A stretch of 64,000 nt of DNA, from positions 1,612,001 to 1,676,000 of the forward strand of contig NZ_CP017195.1 in NCBI RefSeq assembly GCF_006770285.1, given 5' to 3'. The notes under the pieces are model-generated. The model had not been told where the DNA came from, did no database searches, and saw only the letters and a program-made list of their open reading frames with translations. The position numbers and the translations under genes were made by a program. Positions 18,724 to 28,114 of this stretch are shown one piece after another; the first letter of the stretch is position 1, and every line of letters starts with the position of its first letter. The stretch comes from Lactococcus paracarnosus (GTDB lineage Bacteria; Bacillota; Bacilli; Lactobacillales; Streptococcaceae).

Positions 18724-19305
18724 ATGAGAGTTGATGAAATCAAAAGAAGTGCTTTAGAGAGCTTTGTTGTAAAATCCTATGAAGCGACGACTTTAGATGA
18801 TATCGTTAAAACGATTGGTATTAAAAAGCAGTCCATCTATTCACACTTCAAAAATAAAGAAGCTATTTTTTTAAGTGTTATGACATCAGTATTGACTAAG
18901 GAGATCGCATTTATTAACGACTTCTTTTCCAGCCAAGAAGAGACCTCTCTTGATCGTACACTTTACGCTTTGTTGCTGAAATATAGAGACAGATACTTGT
19001 TGCAAGATGATGCTGAACTAAAATTTCTATTACGTATGGCATTTATGCCACCCTTTGACTTACAAGAAGAGACGATAGCCCAGTTTCACCTCTATAATGA
19101 CGCATTAGAAAAAGCATTGCTGACCTTATTTTCGAGTTATCACTTGTCTGATAAACTTGCACAAGAAGGCATGCTATCATTTCAACATTTCTTAGATGGC
19201 CTTCTGGTTGAACTCATCTATTCAGGCTCTTCGATAGATCGCATCGATAAGAGATTAGGCATTAGCTGGACGATCTACTGGGAAGGGTTCAGCAAAAGAC
19301 TATAA
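18724..19305 (+). CDS. TetR/AcrR-family regulator
   Basis: A 193-residue repressor-type regulator. The N-terminal HTH has TTLDDIVKTIGIKKQSIYSHFKNKE at about 22-46; the C-terminal ligand domain is helical and unassigned. A perfect 18-bp palindrome at the transcription start shows likely autorepression. The MoaF-like gene follows after 72 bp and is the probable co-regulated target. The inducer is unknown; an aromatic acid would fit the wider neighbourhood, but that is inference. Confidence 0.9.
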   Translation: MRVDEIKRSALESFVVKSYEATTLDDIVKTIGIKKQSIYSHFKNKEAIFLSVMTSVLTKEIAFINDFFSSQEETSLDRTLYALLLKYRDRYLLQDDAELKFLLRMAFMPPFDLQEETIAQFHLYNDALEKALLTLFSSYHLSDKLAQEGMLSFQHFLDGLLVELIYSGSSIDRIDKRLGISWTIYWEGFSKRL

Positions 19306-19377
19306 AACACACACATATTTCAATCAAAAAAAGCGACTAACTTAGGTTAACCGCTATAATGCATAAGGAGCATACAA

Positions 19378-20217
19378 ATGACAGATAACGGAAACTTTAT
19401 TACCCTAACAGAAATGGCAGATGGGTTCAGCGAACATAACTTAAAACAAACAAGTGATCTAGTAGATAAAATGATTACCGTCTATACAGAAAATGGCCAA
19501 GTCATCCAATATCAGTTTAAAGACACGCATAACTTGAGCTATGAAATAATAGAAGGAGAACACAAAGGTCTTGGTGAATCTGTAACCTATATTGCGACAC
19601 AACCACGAAAAGGCTACTTCTATCTGGGGTATGTTGATCAATTTAATCACTTTATTTCAGTCGTATTAGATTTCAAAAAAAATATTGCCAGTCTCATTTC
19701 CGGTGAATTCCCAACAGATGAAACCGATACGCTACCTATTTTTAAACGTGTGATGCATGACCTGCCACCGCATGCTTCAAAAATAACCTGTTTACATGCA
19801 AGTCTTGACACGCCATTTAATGACCAGACTGAAAAACATGAACCAAGTACAGATTTAGTTGGTCAGATGGTTTCTTATAGCTATAGCGAGAAAGATGCTT
19901 ACTTGCACATTTATCACCCAAATAACTTATTTACTTGGGCCTGTTTCTCAGGTAACGAAGCAGGATTAGCAGATACTGACTATGCGACCTTCTTAAAACT
20001 AGATGAAGATCTATATGTCATTATTTGGATTGAAAAAGTATTACATGTCATCTCAACTATTCTACTGGACTTTAAGCAAATGAGAAGTTCAGGTGCAATG
20101 GCTTCATATGCTGGCAAAGATTATGCTAGTGATATTTTAATGGTTCCTTCGGGCGCTGTCATCGAAAAAATAAAGGCACCTAATTTGACCGATTTAAAGC
20201 CTGCAAAATTAAGCTAA
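19378..20217 (+). CDS. MoaF-family protein, two tandem calycin-like domains
   Basis: A 279-residue cytosolic protein recognised as MoaF-like. The two halves are related: LVDKMITVYTENG...ISVVLDFKKNIAS (about 28-105) and LVGQMVSYSYSEK...ISTILLDFKQMRS (about 160-240), so it is an internal duplication of a calycin/lipocalin barrel. Despite the family name, no molybdopterin genes lie nearby. Phenolic acid decarboxylase shares this general fold, which is of interest next to hcr-like genes. AAGGAG precedes the ATG. It probably belongs to the TetR regulon. Confidence 0.75.
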   Translation: MTDNGNFITLTEMADGFSEHNLKQTSDLVDKMITVYTENGQVIQYQFKDTHNLSYEIIEGEHKGLGESVTYIATQPRKGYFYLGYVDQFNHFISVVLDFKKNIASLISGEFPTDETDTLPIFKRVMHDLPPHASKITCLHASLDTPFNDQTEKHEPSTDLVGQMVSYSYSEKDAYLHIYHPNNLFTWACFSGNEAGLADTDYATFLKLDEDLYVIIWIEKVLHVISTILLDFKQMRSSGAMASYAGKDYASDILMVPSGAVIEKIKAPNLTDLKPAKLS

Positions 20218-20243
20218 ACTGATTCAAATCTAGCAATAAAAAA

Positions 20244-20273
20244 TAGGCCACCATCAAATTGATGGTGGCTTAT
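20244..20273 (+). terminator. Bidirectional terminator, MoaF/MutS-like
   Basis: GCCACCATC and GATGGTGGC form a perfect nine-bp stem around AAATT, with AATA/TATT pairing outside. It separates convergent genes. Confidence 0.85.
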
Positions 20274-20283
20274 TCTGTGACTT

Positions 20284-21978
20284 TTAGCTACTTGCTACTG
20301 TTGTCTCCTGGTCTAATACTTGCCATTTTCTAGTCTTATCAAAGTTTTCAGCCATGGTAGTAGCGTTTGCTACTACTGCCTCTGGATAATGTAAGACCTC
20401 TAGTAAAGCGATGGCATTTCTTGTTTTAGCTGGTCCCACTTTACACCGATAGTCAAAGGTGACACCATTTGATTCAGTGATTTTTTCTTCAAAGTGGATA
20501 TTATCACAATCACGCGCTAAAATTTCGGTCAATTCGATATCATGTGTTGCAACCATACTTAAAACTTCTTGATAGTTGGCCAACCAATGAACCAAACTAC
20601 TAGACGCAGAAATCCGCTCAATCGTATTCGTTCCCTTTAAAATTTCATCAACAAAACAAAGGCAAGGTATCTGGTTTGCCACTAAATCCAGAATGCGTTT
20701 AACAGATTTTATTTCGGCTATAAAATAACTGTCTCCTTCAAAAATATTATCTTCGATTGCCATCGATGTCACGACATGTGCTCTAGGCAGACTAAAAGCT
20801 GTCGCATAAACCCGATTAATGGCATTCGCCAGAATACAGTTAATAGCCAGTGCCTTGACATAAGATGATTTACCTGAAGCATTTGATCCCGTGACAAGCA
20901 TATGTTTTTGCCAGTTGACAGGATTAGCGACAGCATCTTCCAAAAGGGGATGGGTCATGTCAGTAGCCGATACCTTAAACTCTGTCGTAAAAACAGGCTG
21001 GCAGATGGGGGTATCAGTTGCTACTTGTAAATTTAAAATGGCCAGTGCGACTTCAAGTTCGCCAAGTAATTGCCAGACCTTTTTGGCTTCCTGATCATGG
21101 TGCATAATTTTGGATATGACCAAATTATAGGCGATAAAAGGTAACATAACGACCGCATTCAAATAGTCAAAAAACACTTCTCCTTCTGACCCAGTTTTGA
21201 CCCGAAAAGATAAGCCAACTCTTGAAATGGCTTGAATCGGTCTTAGATTATCGACTAAGGCAGTTTGAAATGGTGTTTGAATTTTAGCAACTTTTTTGGC
21301 AATTGCGATTGTCTGTACTAAATAACTCATACTATTTAGCTCGGTTTCTAAAGCAACCTTCTTAAACTGATAGTAACAAATATTAAAGACCAGAGAGCTA
21401 ATCAGCAGCAATACCCCAAGAACGGGTTGGAAAATTGCCAGAATGAGTGACACGATGGGTAGGCAGGCACAAATTAGATAAAAGGTTAAATTTGGTAATT
21501 TTTGCGACTTGGTCTCCGATAGATACTGGGCCACAAAATTATGATCTCTCTTCCCTAAGCAGGCGAACTGATAACGCACCTGCTCACGTCTATCTGGATG
21601 CGCATCAAAAAAAAGAATGAGTTGTTCTAAGCGCGCATTATCCTCTGAAGAGAGATTATAGTGTCGTAGTCTCTGATAAAGGGCTTCAGAGCCAATACTA
21701 GACTGGGTACTATTTAGGGTTTGGAAAACACTAAATAAATCTAAATCATACCAGGTTAACTCATCGACTTGCGCATCAAATGCTGTATATTTCTGTGCCA
21801 TCTGCCAAGCTTCTTTTAAACTTGCTTCGCTATCTTTTCTAGTTCGTCTGGCAGGTCGCCCCCAGTTTCGACGGACTTCCCGTCTCAGTTTTAACCGTTC
21901 AACACAAGTTATCAAGGTTGTGTTGATAAAAAGTAGGCCTAAAATGCCTAAGAAAATCCATACATTTGTCATACTCAT
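20284..21978 (-). CDS. Membrane-anchored MutS-family ATPase
   Basis: A 564-residue protein with the MutS C-terminal ATPase but without mismatch-recognition or Smr domains. A membrane helix lies at 5-24 and a pair at about 170-205. The ATPase has Walker A GSNASGKSS, a following SMAIEDNIFEGDSYF segment, Walker B CLCFVDEIL then KGTNTIERISAS, and the His switch MVATHD. This fits the poorly studied transmembrane MutS-like proteins of Firmicutes. It is unlikely to act in canonical mismatch repair. It is transcribed alone, convergent to MoaF. Confidence 0.85.
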   Translation of the reverse strand: MSMTNVWIFLGILGLLFINTTLITCVERLKLRREVRRNWGRPARRTRKDSEASLKEAWQMAQKYTAFDAQVDELTWYDLDLFSVFQTLNSTQSSIGSEALYQRLRHYNLSSEDNARLEQLILFFDAHPDRREQVRYQFACLGKRDHNFVAQYLSETKSQKLPNLTFYLICACLPIVSLILAIFQPVLGVLLLISSLVFNICYYQFKKVALETELNSMSYLVQTIAIAKKVAKIQTPFQTALVDNLRPIQAISRVGLSFRVKTGSEGEVFFDYLNAVVMLPFIAYNLVISKIMHHDQEAKKVWQLLGELEVALAILNLQVATDTPICQPVFTTEFKVSATDMTHPLLEDAVANPVNWQKHMLVTGSNASGKSSYVKALAINCILANAINRVYATAFSLPRAHVVTSMAIEDNIFEGDSYFIAEIKSVKRILDLVANQIPCLCFVDEILKGTNTIERISASSSLVHWLANYQEVLSMVATHDIELTEILARDCDNIHFEEKITESNGVTFDYRCKVGPAKTRNAIALLEVLHYPEAVVANATTMAENFDKTRKWQVLDQETTVASS

Positions 21979-22278
21979 CTACTTCCTGCTCTATCCTTAG
22001 CCATATCATGGCGGTTATTTTACGCTTACTTGCTAAAGTTCATCTCATTAAGGAAATGGCTATTCCCTAAATTATAGCTCAAAACTGGTCTCTAAGTCCA
22101 CGGTTTACTGTGAATATCGACTATTTGGACGAGATGCTTAAGGCTATCAGAAAAATACGAATCTATTTTACATAGGTAAACTAAGTCCTTTTCCTAATGC
22201 AACAAGTTTAGCATCTGTTACTGAAAAAATGTGTTAAAATGAGACTATCAAAATCGGAGACATGATAAGGAAGCAAAA
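21979..22278. other. Divergent spacer, MutS-like/apbE
   Basis: No ORF was recognised. A TAAAAT with a preceding TGT near 22234-22242 may be an extended -10 for apbE; no convincing -35 was found. AAGGAAG precedes the apbE start. Confidence 0.4.
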
Positions 22279-23208
22279 ATGTTCACAGAAAAAAGTAGCA
22301 ACCTGATGGGGACTGTCATCAGGTGTGGTGTTGCGCATCCACAACACCAGGCATTGTTAGATGAAGCATTTAAAAGATTAAGGGATTATGAACATATATT
22401 TAGTGCAAACGATCCTAGCTCACACTTAATGCAGATTAATCGGCAAGCAGGTAGACAAGCAGTCAACGTGCCGCAAGACTTGTTCAACCTCATCAAAATC
22501 GGTAAGAGGGAAAGCCTCAAAGCAGAGGGTTTGCTCAACATTGCGATTGGTCCCTTAATCAAACTCTGGCATGTTGGGTTTAAAGACGCGCATCAGCCTA
22601 GTCAGGATAGCATTAATCGCACCTTACCTTTGGTGGATCCTAATAGCATCATATTAGATGAGGCACAGCAAACGGTCTTTTTGAAGGAAAAGGGAATGGA
22701 GATCGATTTAGGCGCCCTAGCCAAAGGTTATTTCGCTGATCAAATCATGGCTTATTTTAAAAGTGAGCAGGCAAGTGCTGGCTTTATCGACTTAGGTGGC
22801 AATGTTCTGACTTTTGGTAAGTCGCCTAGAGAAACGTCTGATGTATGGCACATTGGCATTCAAAATCCTGCTCTCCCGAGAGGCAACAATGCCATTGTCT
22901 TAAAGATAAACGACCTCTCCGTCGTGACGAGTGGCATCTATGAACGTAACTTAAAACTAGATGGCCATATTTTCCATCATATATTTGATAGTAAAACAGG
23001 TTATCCTGTCGTAAATGACCTAGCAAGCTTAACCATCATCTCAAAACAATCATTAGATGGGGAAATATGGACAACTCAGCTTTTTGGTAAACCAGCCGCT
23101 GCTATCATCACCCAAGTCAACAAAATTGATGATATCGAAGCGATTGTCATCACAAAAGATAATCAGATGGCTGCTAGCCAAAACGCGATGAAAAATCAGT
23201 TACCCTAG
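22279..23208 (+). CDS. apbE: FAD:protein FMN transferase ApbE, cytosolic type
   Basis: A 309-residue flavin transferase that attaches FMN covalently to Ser/Thr of FMN_bind domains. Typical segments are GLLNIAIGPLIKLW, the Mg/FAD-site MEIDLGALAKGYFAD, GFIDLGGN and TSGIYERN...HIFDSKTGYPV. There is no signal peptide or lipobox, unlike exported ApbE, so its target should be cytosolic. The FMN_bind domain of the flavoprotein encoded about 1.7 kb downstream is the obvious candidate. Its last nine bases overlap the convergent LysR gene. Confidence 0.93.
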   Translation: MFTEKSSNLMGTVIRCGVAHPQHQALLDEAFKRLRDYEHIFSANDPSSHLMQINRQAGRQAVNVPQDLFNLIKIGKRESLKAEGLLNIAIGPLIKLWHVGFKDAHQPSQDSINRTLPLVDPNSIILDEAQQTVFLKEKGMEIDLGALAKGYFADQIMAYFKSEQASAGFIDLGGNVLTFGKSPRETSDVWHIGIQNPALPRGNNAIVLKINDLSVVTSGIYERNLKLDGHIFHHIFDSKTGYPVVNDLASLTIISKQSLDGEIWTTQLFGKPAAAIITQVNKIDDIEAIVITKDNQMAASQNAMKNQLP

Positions 23209-24126
23209 TTTAGCACTGGCCTTTTCAAAATAAGTAAGGAATTCTTGATCGATTGGATCGAGAATTTTTTTTGTATCGTAGCTAATAAAATAGTCTAAGG
23301 ACAGCAAGGATAGTGGCAGTTTGTAGATATTAAATGCCTGATGCTGATCAACCACTTTGATACTTTCAGCAAACAAGGTCACCCCTGCATTTTCTCTAGA
23401 GAGATTAATCGCCGTATAAATGTTATTGGTCTCTAAGACAATATTAGGCTGTATCTTATACTTTTGTAGGAGATAATCCACTTGTCTGCGAATCGCAGAC
23501 CCTCTCTTAGTCAAAATTAAGGGTTCTTTTAAAAGCGTTTTGAGCGGAATATCCTGGTCTGGTATGCGATAGTGACTTGGTTGATATAGCGTAGAACATT
23601 TGGGAATCAAAGCAAAATAACCATGGTTGCCAAAATGTATCTTTTTAAGGTTCGGGGAAATTGTTTCAGGATTTTGACCGATGAAAAAATCAATCTGCCC
23701 ATTTAAAATTTTTGCTTCATTTATTTCAGGCAATGCTTCATGCAACTCTATTTTGACATCTGGAAAGGTCCGCATAAATTCTGGTAAAAATAACGGCAGT
23801 AAAAATGAGCCTAGACTGGATAAAATACCGATATGTATGACTTTTTTATCCGGATTGGTATATTGGAACAGCTGTTGCCGAAACTTTTCCTTTCTATTTT
23901 CAGCAGTCATTAAATACTGATGATAGACCTTTCCTGCTGCTGTCAGTTGCAGTGGGATAACATCTCGATTAATGATTTTTGCCCCTAGTTCAGTTTCAAT
24001 CCGTTTAATTGTTTGTGTCAGATGTGGCTGTGAGACATATAAATCTTTGGCCGCCTTGGTAAAGTTACCATGTTTTAACAAGATATCCAAGTAATGTAAG
24101 GTTTGTTGTGAATAAAGTTGTGCCAT
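23200..24126 (-). CDS. LysR-family regulator, HcrR-like
   Basis: A 308-residue LTTR. The N-terminal winged HTH reads TLHYLDILLKHGNFTKAAKD with SQPHLTQTIKRIE at about 9-44, followed by the two-lobed effector-binding domain. It is divergent from the flavin reductase/flavoprotein operon across a 149-bp region with several inverted repeats, the usual layout for an LTTR activating a neighbouring operon. The similar hcrR-hcrAB order in Lactiplantibacillus plantarum suggests a hydroxycinnamate inducer; that assignment is by analogy. Confidence 0.85.
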   Translation of the reverse strand: MAQLYSQQTLHYLDILLKHGNFTKAAKDLYVSQPHLTQTIKRIETELGAKIINRDVIPLQLTAAGKVYHQYLMTAENRKEKFRQQLFQYTNPDKKVIHIGILSSLGSFLLPLFLPEFMRTFPDVKIELHEALPEINEAKILNGQIDFFIGQNPETISPNLKKIHFGNHGYFALIPKCSTLYQPSHYRIPDQDIPLKTLLKEPLILTKRGSAIRRQVDYLLQKYKIQPNIVLETNNIYTAINLSRENAGVTLFAESIKVVDQHQAFNIYKLPLSLLSLDYFISYDTKKILDPIDQEFLTYFEKASAKLG

Positions 24127-24148
24127 GCTATGCTCCTTTTTACTTATT

Positions 24149-24257
24149 ATAACAAAATTGTTATGACCTGATAACCATAAAACTATTTTACATTTTCAGC
24201 GGATAGGATTAAACTTAAGTTAGTTAAGTCACAAACTTTGAAAGCGAATTCAAAGTT
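24149..24257 (+). promoter_or_regulatory. Promoter and inverted repeats between LysR and the hcr-like operon
   Basis: TTTACA (24187-24192), 17 nt and TAAACT (24210-24215) form the likely promoter of the flavin reductase operon. A 7+2+7 palindrome, ATAACAA-AA-TTGTTAT, lies at 24149-24164 upstream and is a candidate LysR site. In the leader, AACTTTGAA and TTCAAAGTT (24234-24257) make a perfect nine-bp hairpin with loop AGCGAA, just before the ribosome binding site, which could be an operator or an RNA control element. Confidence 0.6.
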
Positions 24258-24275
24258 ACTCAGAAAGGGAAACTC

Positions 24276-24899
24276 ATGAACCTAATCGGAATCGTCGGCA
24301 CCAATGCAGACAGCTCAACCAATCGCAAGTTGCTCCAATTTATGAAGCAACACTTTGCTAAATCAGCAACAATTACAATTTGTGAAATTGCTGATATCCC
24401 TGCTTTTAATGAACCAGATGACAAAACAGCGCCACTTGAAGTCAAATTGTTATCTGAAAAAATCACTGCTTCTGACGGTGTTATCATCGCAACGCCAGAA
24501 TACGATCACTCAATCCCTGCTGCCTTGAAGAGCGTGCTTGAGTGGCTATCGTATACAACACGTCCTTTAATCGAAAAACCAGTCATGATTGTTGGTGCCT
24601 CACACGGTTCACTTGGCACCTCTCGCGCACAAACTCATCTGCGTCAGATTCTAGATGCACCTGAGCTGAAAGCGCGAATTTTACCAGGATCAGAATTTTT
24701 CTTAGGCAGATCTCTTGAAGCCTTTGATGAGACACCTACCTTGCTTAATCAAGATAAGGTAGGTGAACTAGAGGGAGATTTCGCTGAATTCTTATCATTT
24801 GCAGATATGACGAATGAGATTAGCAAAAAAAATCCTGAGCAGGCAGCAAGTAAACGAAAATTTGCTTGGGAAAACGTAAATGGAGGTGTGGCAAAATGA
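24276..24899 (+). CDS. NAD(P)H-dependent FMN reductase, HcrA-like
   Basis: A 207-residue flavodoxin-fold reductase. The FMN phosphate loop is [10 protein letters not shown] (about 9-18) and the flavin-contact segment [20 protein letters not shown] (about 71-90). It should move electrons from NAD(P)H to FMN. Its stop overlaps the next start by four bases (ATGA), so it is coupled to the large flavoprotein, whose N-terminal domain is a close relative. This pairing matches hcrA-hcrB of Lactiplantibacillus plantarum by arrangement. The start follows AGAAAGGG. Confidence 0.85.
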   Translation: MNLIGIVGTNADSSTNRKLLQFMKQHFAKSATITICEIADIPAFNEPDDKTAPLEVKLLSEKITASDGVIIATPEYDHSIPAALKSVLEWLSYTTRPLIEKPVMIVGASHGSLGTSRAQTHLRQILDAPELKARILPGSEFFLGRSLEAFDETPTLLNQDKVGELEGDFAEFLSFADMTNEISKKNPEQAASKRKFAWENVNGGVAK

Positions 24900-27322
24900 A
24901 ATTTATCGGACTTGTAGGCACAAATGCCAAAGCATCATACAATCGCTTGTTATTGACTTTTATGAAGGATCACTTTAGTGAGCAAGCAGAAATAGAGATT
25001 CTCGAAATTAAAGATGTGCCCATGTTTAACGAATCAAAGGATGCCTCTTATTCCCCTCTCATTCAAGCATTTAATCAAAAAATAACGGATGCCGATGGTG
25101 TGATCATCGCGACCCCAGAATACAATCACTCAATCCCCTCTAGTTTAAAGAGTTTACTTGAATGGTTATCGTTTAATTTACATCCACTTGACGGCAAACC
25201 AGTCATGATCGTCGGGGCTTCATTAGATGTCCAAGGCTCATCACGCGCGCAATTACATTTGCGTCAGATTTTAGATGCGCCCGGCGTTAACGCAGCAGTC
25301 ATGCCTGGTTATGAATTCCTACTTGGACAGGCAAATCTTGCCTTCGATGCAGCTGGTCAATTAAAAGTTGAAGGCACCATTAATTTCCTTGAAAGCTGTT
25401 TCTTACGCTTCATGAGGTTCACTAAAGTTGCTAATCTGTTAAATGTGCCTGAGGATCTTGTTTTTGAACCCGGTGACTATGCTGTAACGACTGTTGGTCA
25501 TAACGGCGACCTACCAATGGTTGTCACATTTACCGAAGATAGCATTAAAACGATCAACATCGACACATCTGGTGAATCACAGGGGATAGCTGACGTTGTC
25601 TTTACTAGAATGCCAACACAAATCATTGAAGGACAAACCTTAAATGTGGATATCATTTCTGGTGCTTCAGTAACAAGTAATGGGGTGCTTGATGGTGTCG
25701 CAAAAGCAGTTAAACTAGCTGGTGCTAATCCTGATACGCTTAGAAAACGCGCAAAAGCGGCAAGCGCACAATATCATGGCGACGAAACATATGAGACTGA
25801 TGTTGTCGTTGTTGGAGCAGGTGGCGCTGGATTAGCTGCTGCTGCTACTATTTTACAGTCAGGTAAAAAAGTCATCGTCGTTGAAAAATTCCCTGCTGTA
25901 GGTGGGAATACAGTCAGAACTGGCGGCCCTATGAATGCGGCTGATCCTACTTGGCAAAATACATTTGCGGCTAATCTTGGAGAGAGCCATACCCTACAAG
26001 AAATGGCAGCTATCGATGAAAGTCAAATAGACCCAGAATATTTAGCAGATTTTAAATCTTTTAAGGCTCAAGTCACTGCCTACCTGAATGATATTGAGGG
26101 GACACAGGGTTACTTGTTTGATTCAGCCATTTTCCATAGATTACAAACCTATCTGGGTGGCAAACGGACTGACCAACTCGGCAATGTGATTTATGGTCAA
26201 TATGATCTAGTCAAAATCCTGACAGACCGCGCTTTAGAATCTGTTAAATGGCTAGAAGAGATTGGTGTTGCATTTGATCCAGATGAAGTGTCAATGCCAG
26301 TTGGTGCCCTTTGGCGTCGTGGTCATAAACCACTTAAAAGTGAAGGCTATGCCTTTGTTTCAGCACTACAAACCTTTGTTGAAGCAAATGGTGGGAAAAT
26401 CATTACGGATACCCCTGTAGAAAGCCTCATCATCAAAGATGGGCAAGTCAGCGGGATTGAAGGCACTGGTTTAGCTGGTGGGAAAGTCACTGTTCATGCC
26501 AAAGCTGTCATCTTAACAACAGGTGGATTCGGTGCCAATACTAAGATGCTAAAAGCCTATAATACCTACTGGACTGAGATTGCTGATGACATCAAAACCT
26601 CTAATTCTCCAGCGATTACAGGTGATGGCATTATCTTAGGCCAAAGTGCTGGAGCTGAGTTAACTGGCATGGGATTTTCTCAAATGATGCCCGTCTCTGA
26701 TCCTGAGACTGGTGCCTTATTTAGTGGTCTTCAAGTCCCACCACAAAACTTCGTCATGGTCAACCAATCAGGTAAACGGTTTGTCAATGAATATGGCAGT
26801 CGTGACCAGTTAACCCAAGCCGCGATTGATAATGGGTCATTGTTCTACTTGATTGCTGATGAAAACATCAAAAATACAGCCTATAATACGAGCCAGGAAA
26901 AAATAGATCGTCAAGTTGCAAACGGGACACTATTTAAAGCGGATTCTCTTGAAGCGCTAGCCGAAAAATTAGCAATTGATCCCTCTATATTTGTCACAAC
27001 AATCAACAACTATAACAGTTATGTTGATAAGGGAGAAGATCCAGAATTTGGCAAGGATGTGTTTGACTTGAAAGTTGAGCAGGCACCATTTTACGCAACA
27101 CCAAGAAAACCAGCCGTGCATCATACAATGGGTGGCTTGAAAATCGATACAAAAACGCATGTCTTAGATGCATCTAGCCAAATCATTCCAGGTCTTTACG
27201 CTGCAGGTGAGGTAGCAGGTGGTATCCATGCTGGTAACCGCTTAGGTGGTAACTCTCTAACAGACATCTTCACATTTGGTCGTATCGCAGGCAAAACTGC
27301 GATTGCAGATAAGGTTGACTAA
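24896..27322 (+). CDS. Three-domain flavoprotein reductase (flavin reductase + FMN_bind + fumarate reductase-like), HcrB-like
   Basis: An 808-residue soluble protein. Residues 1 to about 180 are an NAD(P)H:FMN reductase domain ([30 protein letters not shown]). Residues about 195-290 are FMN_bind, with the flavinylation motif DIISGAS at 252-258. Residues about 300-808 are a flavocytochrome c/fumarate reductase-type FAD domain (GAGGAG from 307, HHTMGG near 742, [11 protein letters not shown] near 778). Electrons could pass from NAD(P)H through FMN and covalent FMN to FAD and an unsaturated acid. Length and layout match hydroxycinnamate reductase HcrB; fumarate or another enoate is possible. The ATG at 24896 follows GGAGG, so a ten-codon extension is rejected. 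Confidence 0.88.
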   Translation: MKFIGLVGTNAKASYNRLLLTFMKDHFSEQAEIEILEIKDVPMFNESKDASYSPLIQAFNQKITDADGVIIATPEYNHSIPSSLKSLLEWLSFNLHPLDGKPVMIVGASLDVQGSSRAQLHLRQILDAPGVNAAVMPGYEFLLGQANLAFDAAGQLKVEGTINFLESCFLRFMRFTKVANLLNVPEDLVFEPGDYAVTTVGHNGDLPMVVTFTEDSIKTINIDTSGESQGIADVVFTRMPTQIIEGQTLNVDIISGASVTSNGVLDGVAKAVKLAGANPDTLRKRAKAASAQYHGDETYETDVVVVGAGGAGLAAAATILQSGKKVIVVEKFPAVGGNTVRTGGPMNAADPTWQNTFAANLGESHTLQEMAAIDESQIDPEYLADFKSFKAQVTAYLNDIEGTQGYLFDSAIFHRLQTYLGGKRTDQLGNVIYGQYDLVKILTDRALESVKWLEEIGVAFDPDEVSMPVGALWRRGHKPLKSEGYAFVSALQTFVEANGGKIITDTPVESLIIKDGQVSGIEGTGLAGGKVTVHAKAVILTTGGFGANTKMLKAYNTYWTEIADDIKTSNSPAITGDGIILGQSAGAELTGMGFSQMMPVSDPETGALFSGLQVPPQNFVMVNQSGKRFVNEYGSRDQLTQAAIDNGSLFYLIADENIKNTAYNTSQEKIDRQVANGTLFKADSLEALAEKLAIDPSIFVTTINNYNSYVDKGEDPEFGKDVFDLKVEQAPFYATPRKPAVHHTMGGLKIDTKTHVLDASSQIIPGLYAAGEVAGGIHAGNRLGGNSLTDIFTFGRIAGKTAIADKVD

Positions 27323-27437
27323 ATAGAGAACTAGAGGCCGATACCTGGGGCATGTTCTTTTAATGCTCATTTAATATTATTTTAAGCTTTGTTCATTATA
27401 ATAAACTCATCCCTAAAATTTTTCATAACAACTCCTT

Positions 27438-27476
27438 AAGACGCCTAGGTTTGGATAACCTAGGCGTCTTTTTTTT
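27438..27476 (+). terminator. Terminator of the hcr-like operon
   Basis: AAGACGCCTAGGTT and AACCTAGGCGTCTT form a perfect 14-bp stem with a five-base loop and a T-run. Confidence 0.95.
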
Positions 27477-27513
27477 ATGGTCTCTTAGTCACACACCTCT
27501 CTACAAGTAAGCG

Positions 27514-27542
27514 TTTACAATTAATGCTATTCATGCTAAACT
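27514..27542 (+). promoter_or_regulatory. Promoter of the small membrane protein gene
   Basis: TTTACA, 17 nt and TAAACT, with a TGC extension, are the same hexamers and spacing as in the hcr-like promoter at 24187-24215. The predicted leader is very short, starting just before AAAGGAGG. Confidence 0.6.
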
Positions 27543-27563
27543 TATGATAAAAGGAGGTGACCT

Positions 27564-27980
27564 ATGATACATCTAAACCGTATCTCTTTATATCATTTTT
27601 TTCCGATATGTGCGATCATCAGTTTAGTCATAATCAGGTTCATCGAACTTAATTATGCTGATAGAAATCCACAAATCATTCGAACTTATTTATTCTTTAA
27701 TCTACTTTTCCCCTCAGTTTACTTTTTTCTAGTTGCTTATTTAGTGCCTTTATTTATATCACTTACCCATAAAGTTAATATGAAACGCTTGCTAAAAGTC
27801 ACCTGGGTAACCCTAGTATCACTATATCTGTTAGTTAGTATCTACGTTTGTTTGATCAAACAACAACCTGATTTATTCCCACAAAATATAGATATTAGCT
27901 TAGGTATCCTTGGTGGCTTATTACTAGGTTGTGACTTAGCTTGTCCAAAATCAAGCACTAGCATAAAGAACCCTAGTTAA
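27564..27980 (+). CDS. Four-helix membrane protein, unknown
   Basis: A 138-residue protein with four hydrophobic segments (about 10-28, 42-66, 76-98 and 108-125) and a short polar tail. A strong AAAGGAGG ribosome binding site precedes the ATG. No family was recognised. It has its own promoter and terminator between the hcr-like operon and mleR, so its link to either is uncertain, although its promoter hexamers equal those of the hcr-like operon. Confidence 0.65.
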   Translation: MIHLNRISLYHFFPICAIISLVIIRFIELNYADRNPQIIRTYLFFNLLFPSVYFFLVAYLVPLFISLTHKVNMKRLLKVTWVTLVSLYLLVSIYVCLIKQQPDLFPQNIDISLGILGGLLLGCDLACPKSSTSIKNPS

Positions 27981-28000
27981 CGACGACTGTGTATTTATAG

Positions 28001-28041
28001 TTAAAAATCCCCATAACTTCTAGCGTTATAGGGATTTTTAA
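28001..28041 (+). terminator. Bidirectional terminator, membrane protein/mleR
   Basis: TTAAAAATCCC, ATAAC and GTTAT, GGGATTTTTAA pair with one unpaired base on each side. It serves the convergent genes. Confidence 0.9.
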
Positions 28042-28114
28042 GGTGCTTAGTTATAGACAAGTCAGATATGTTTAAACCAGTAAACAAGTCAAGATATCTG
28101 CGTACAAAAGACAG

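Noticed and set aside
24896-27322. Flavoprotein as an extracellular electron-transfer fumarate reductase
   Set aside because: It has no signal peptide or lipobox and carries its own NAD(P)H:FMN reductase domain, so it should act in the cytosol.
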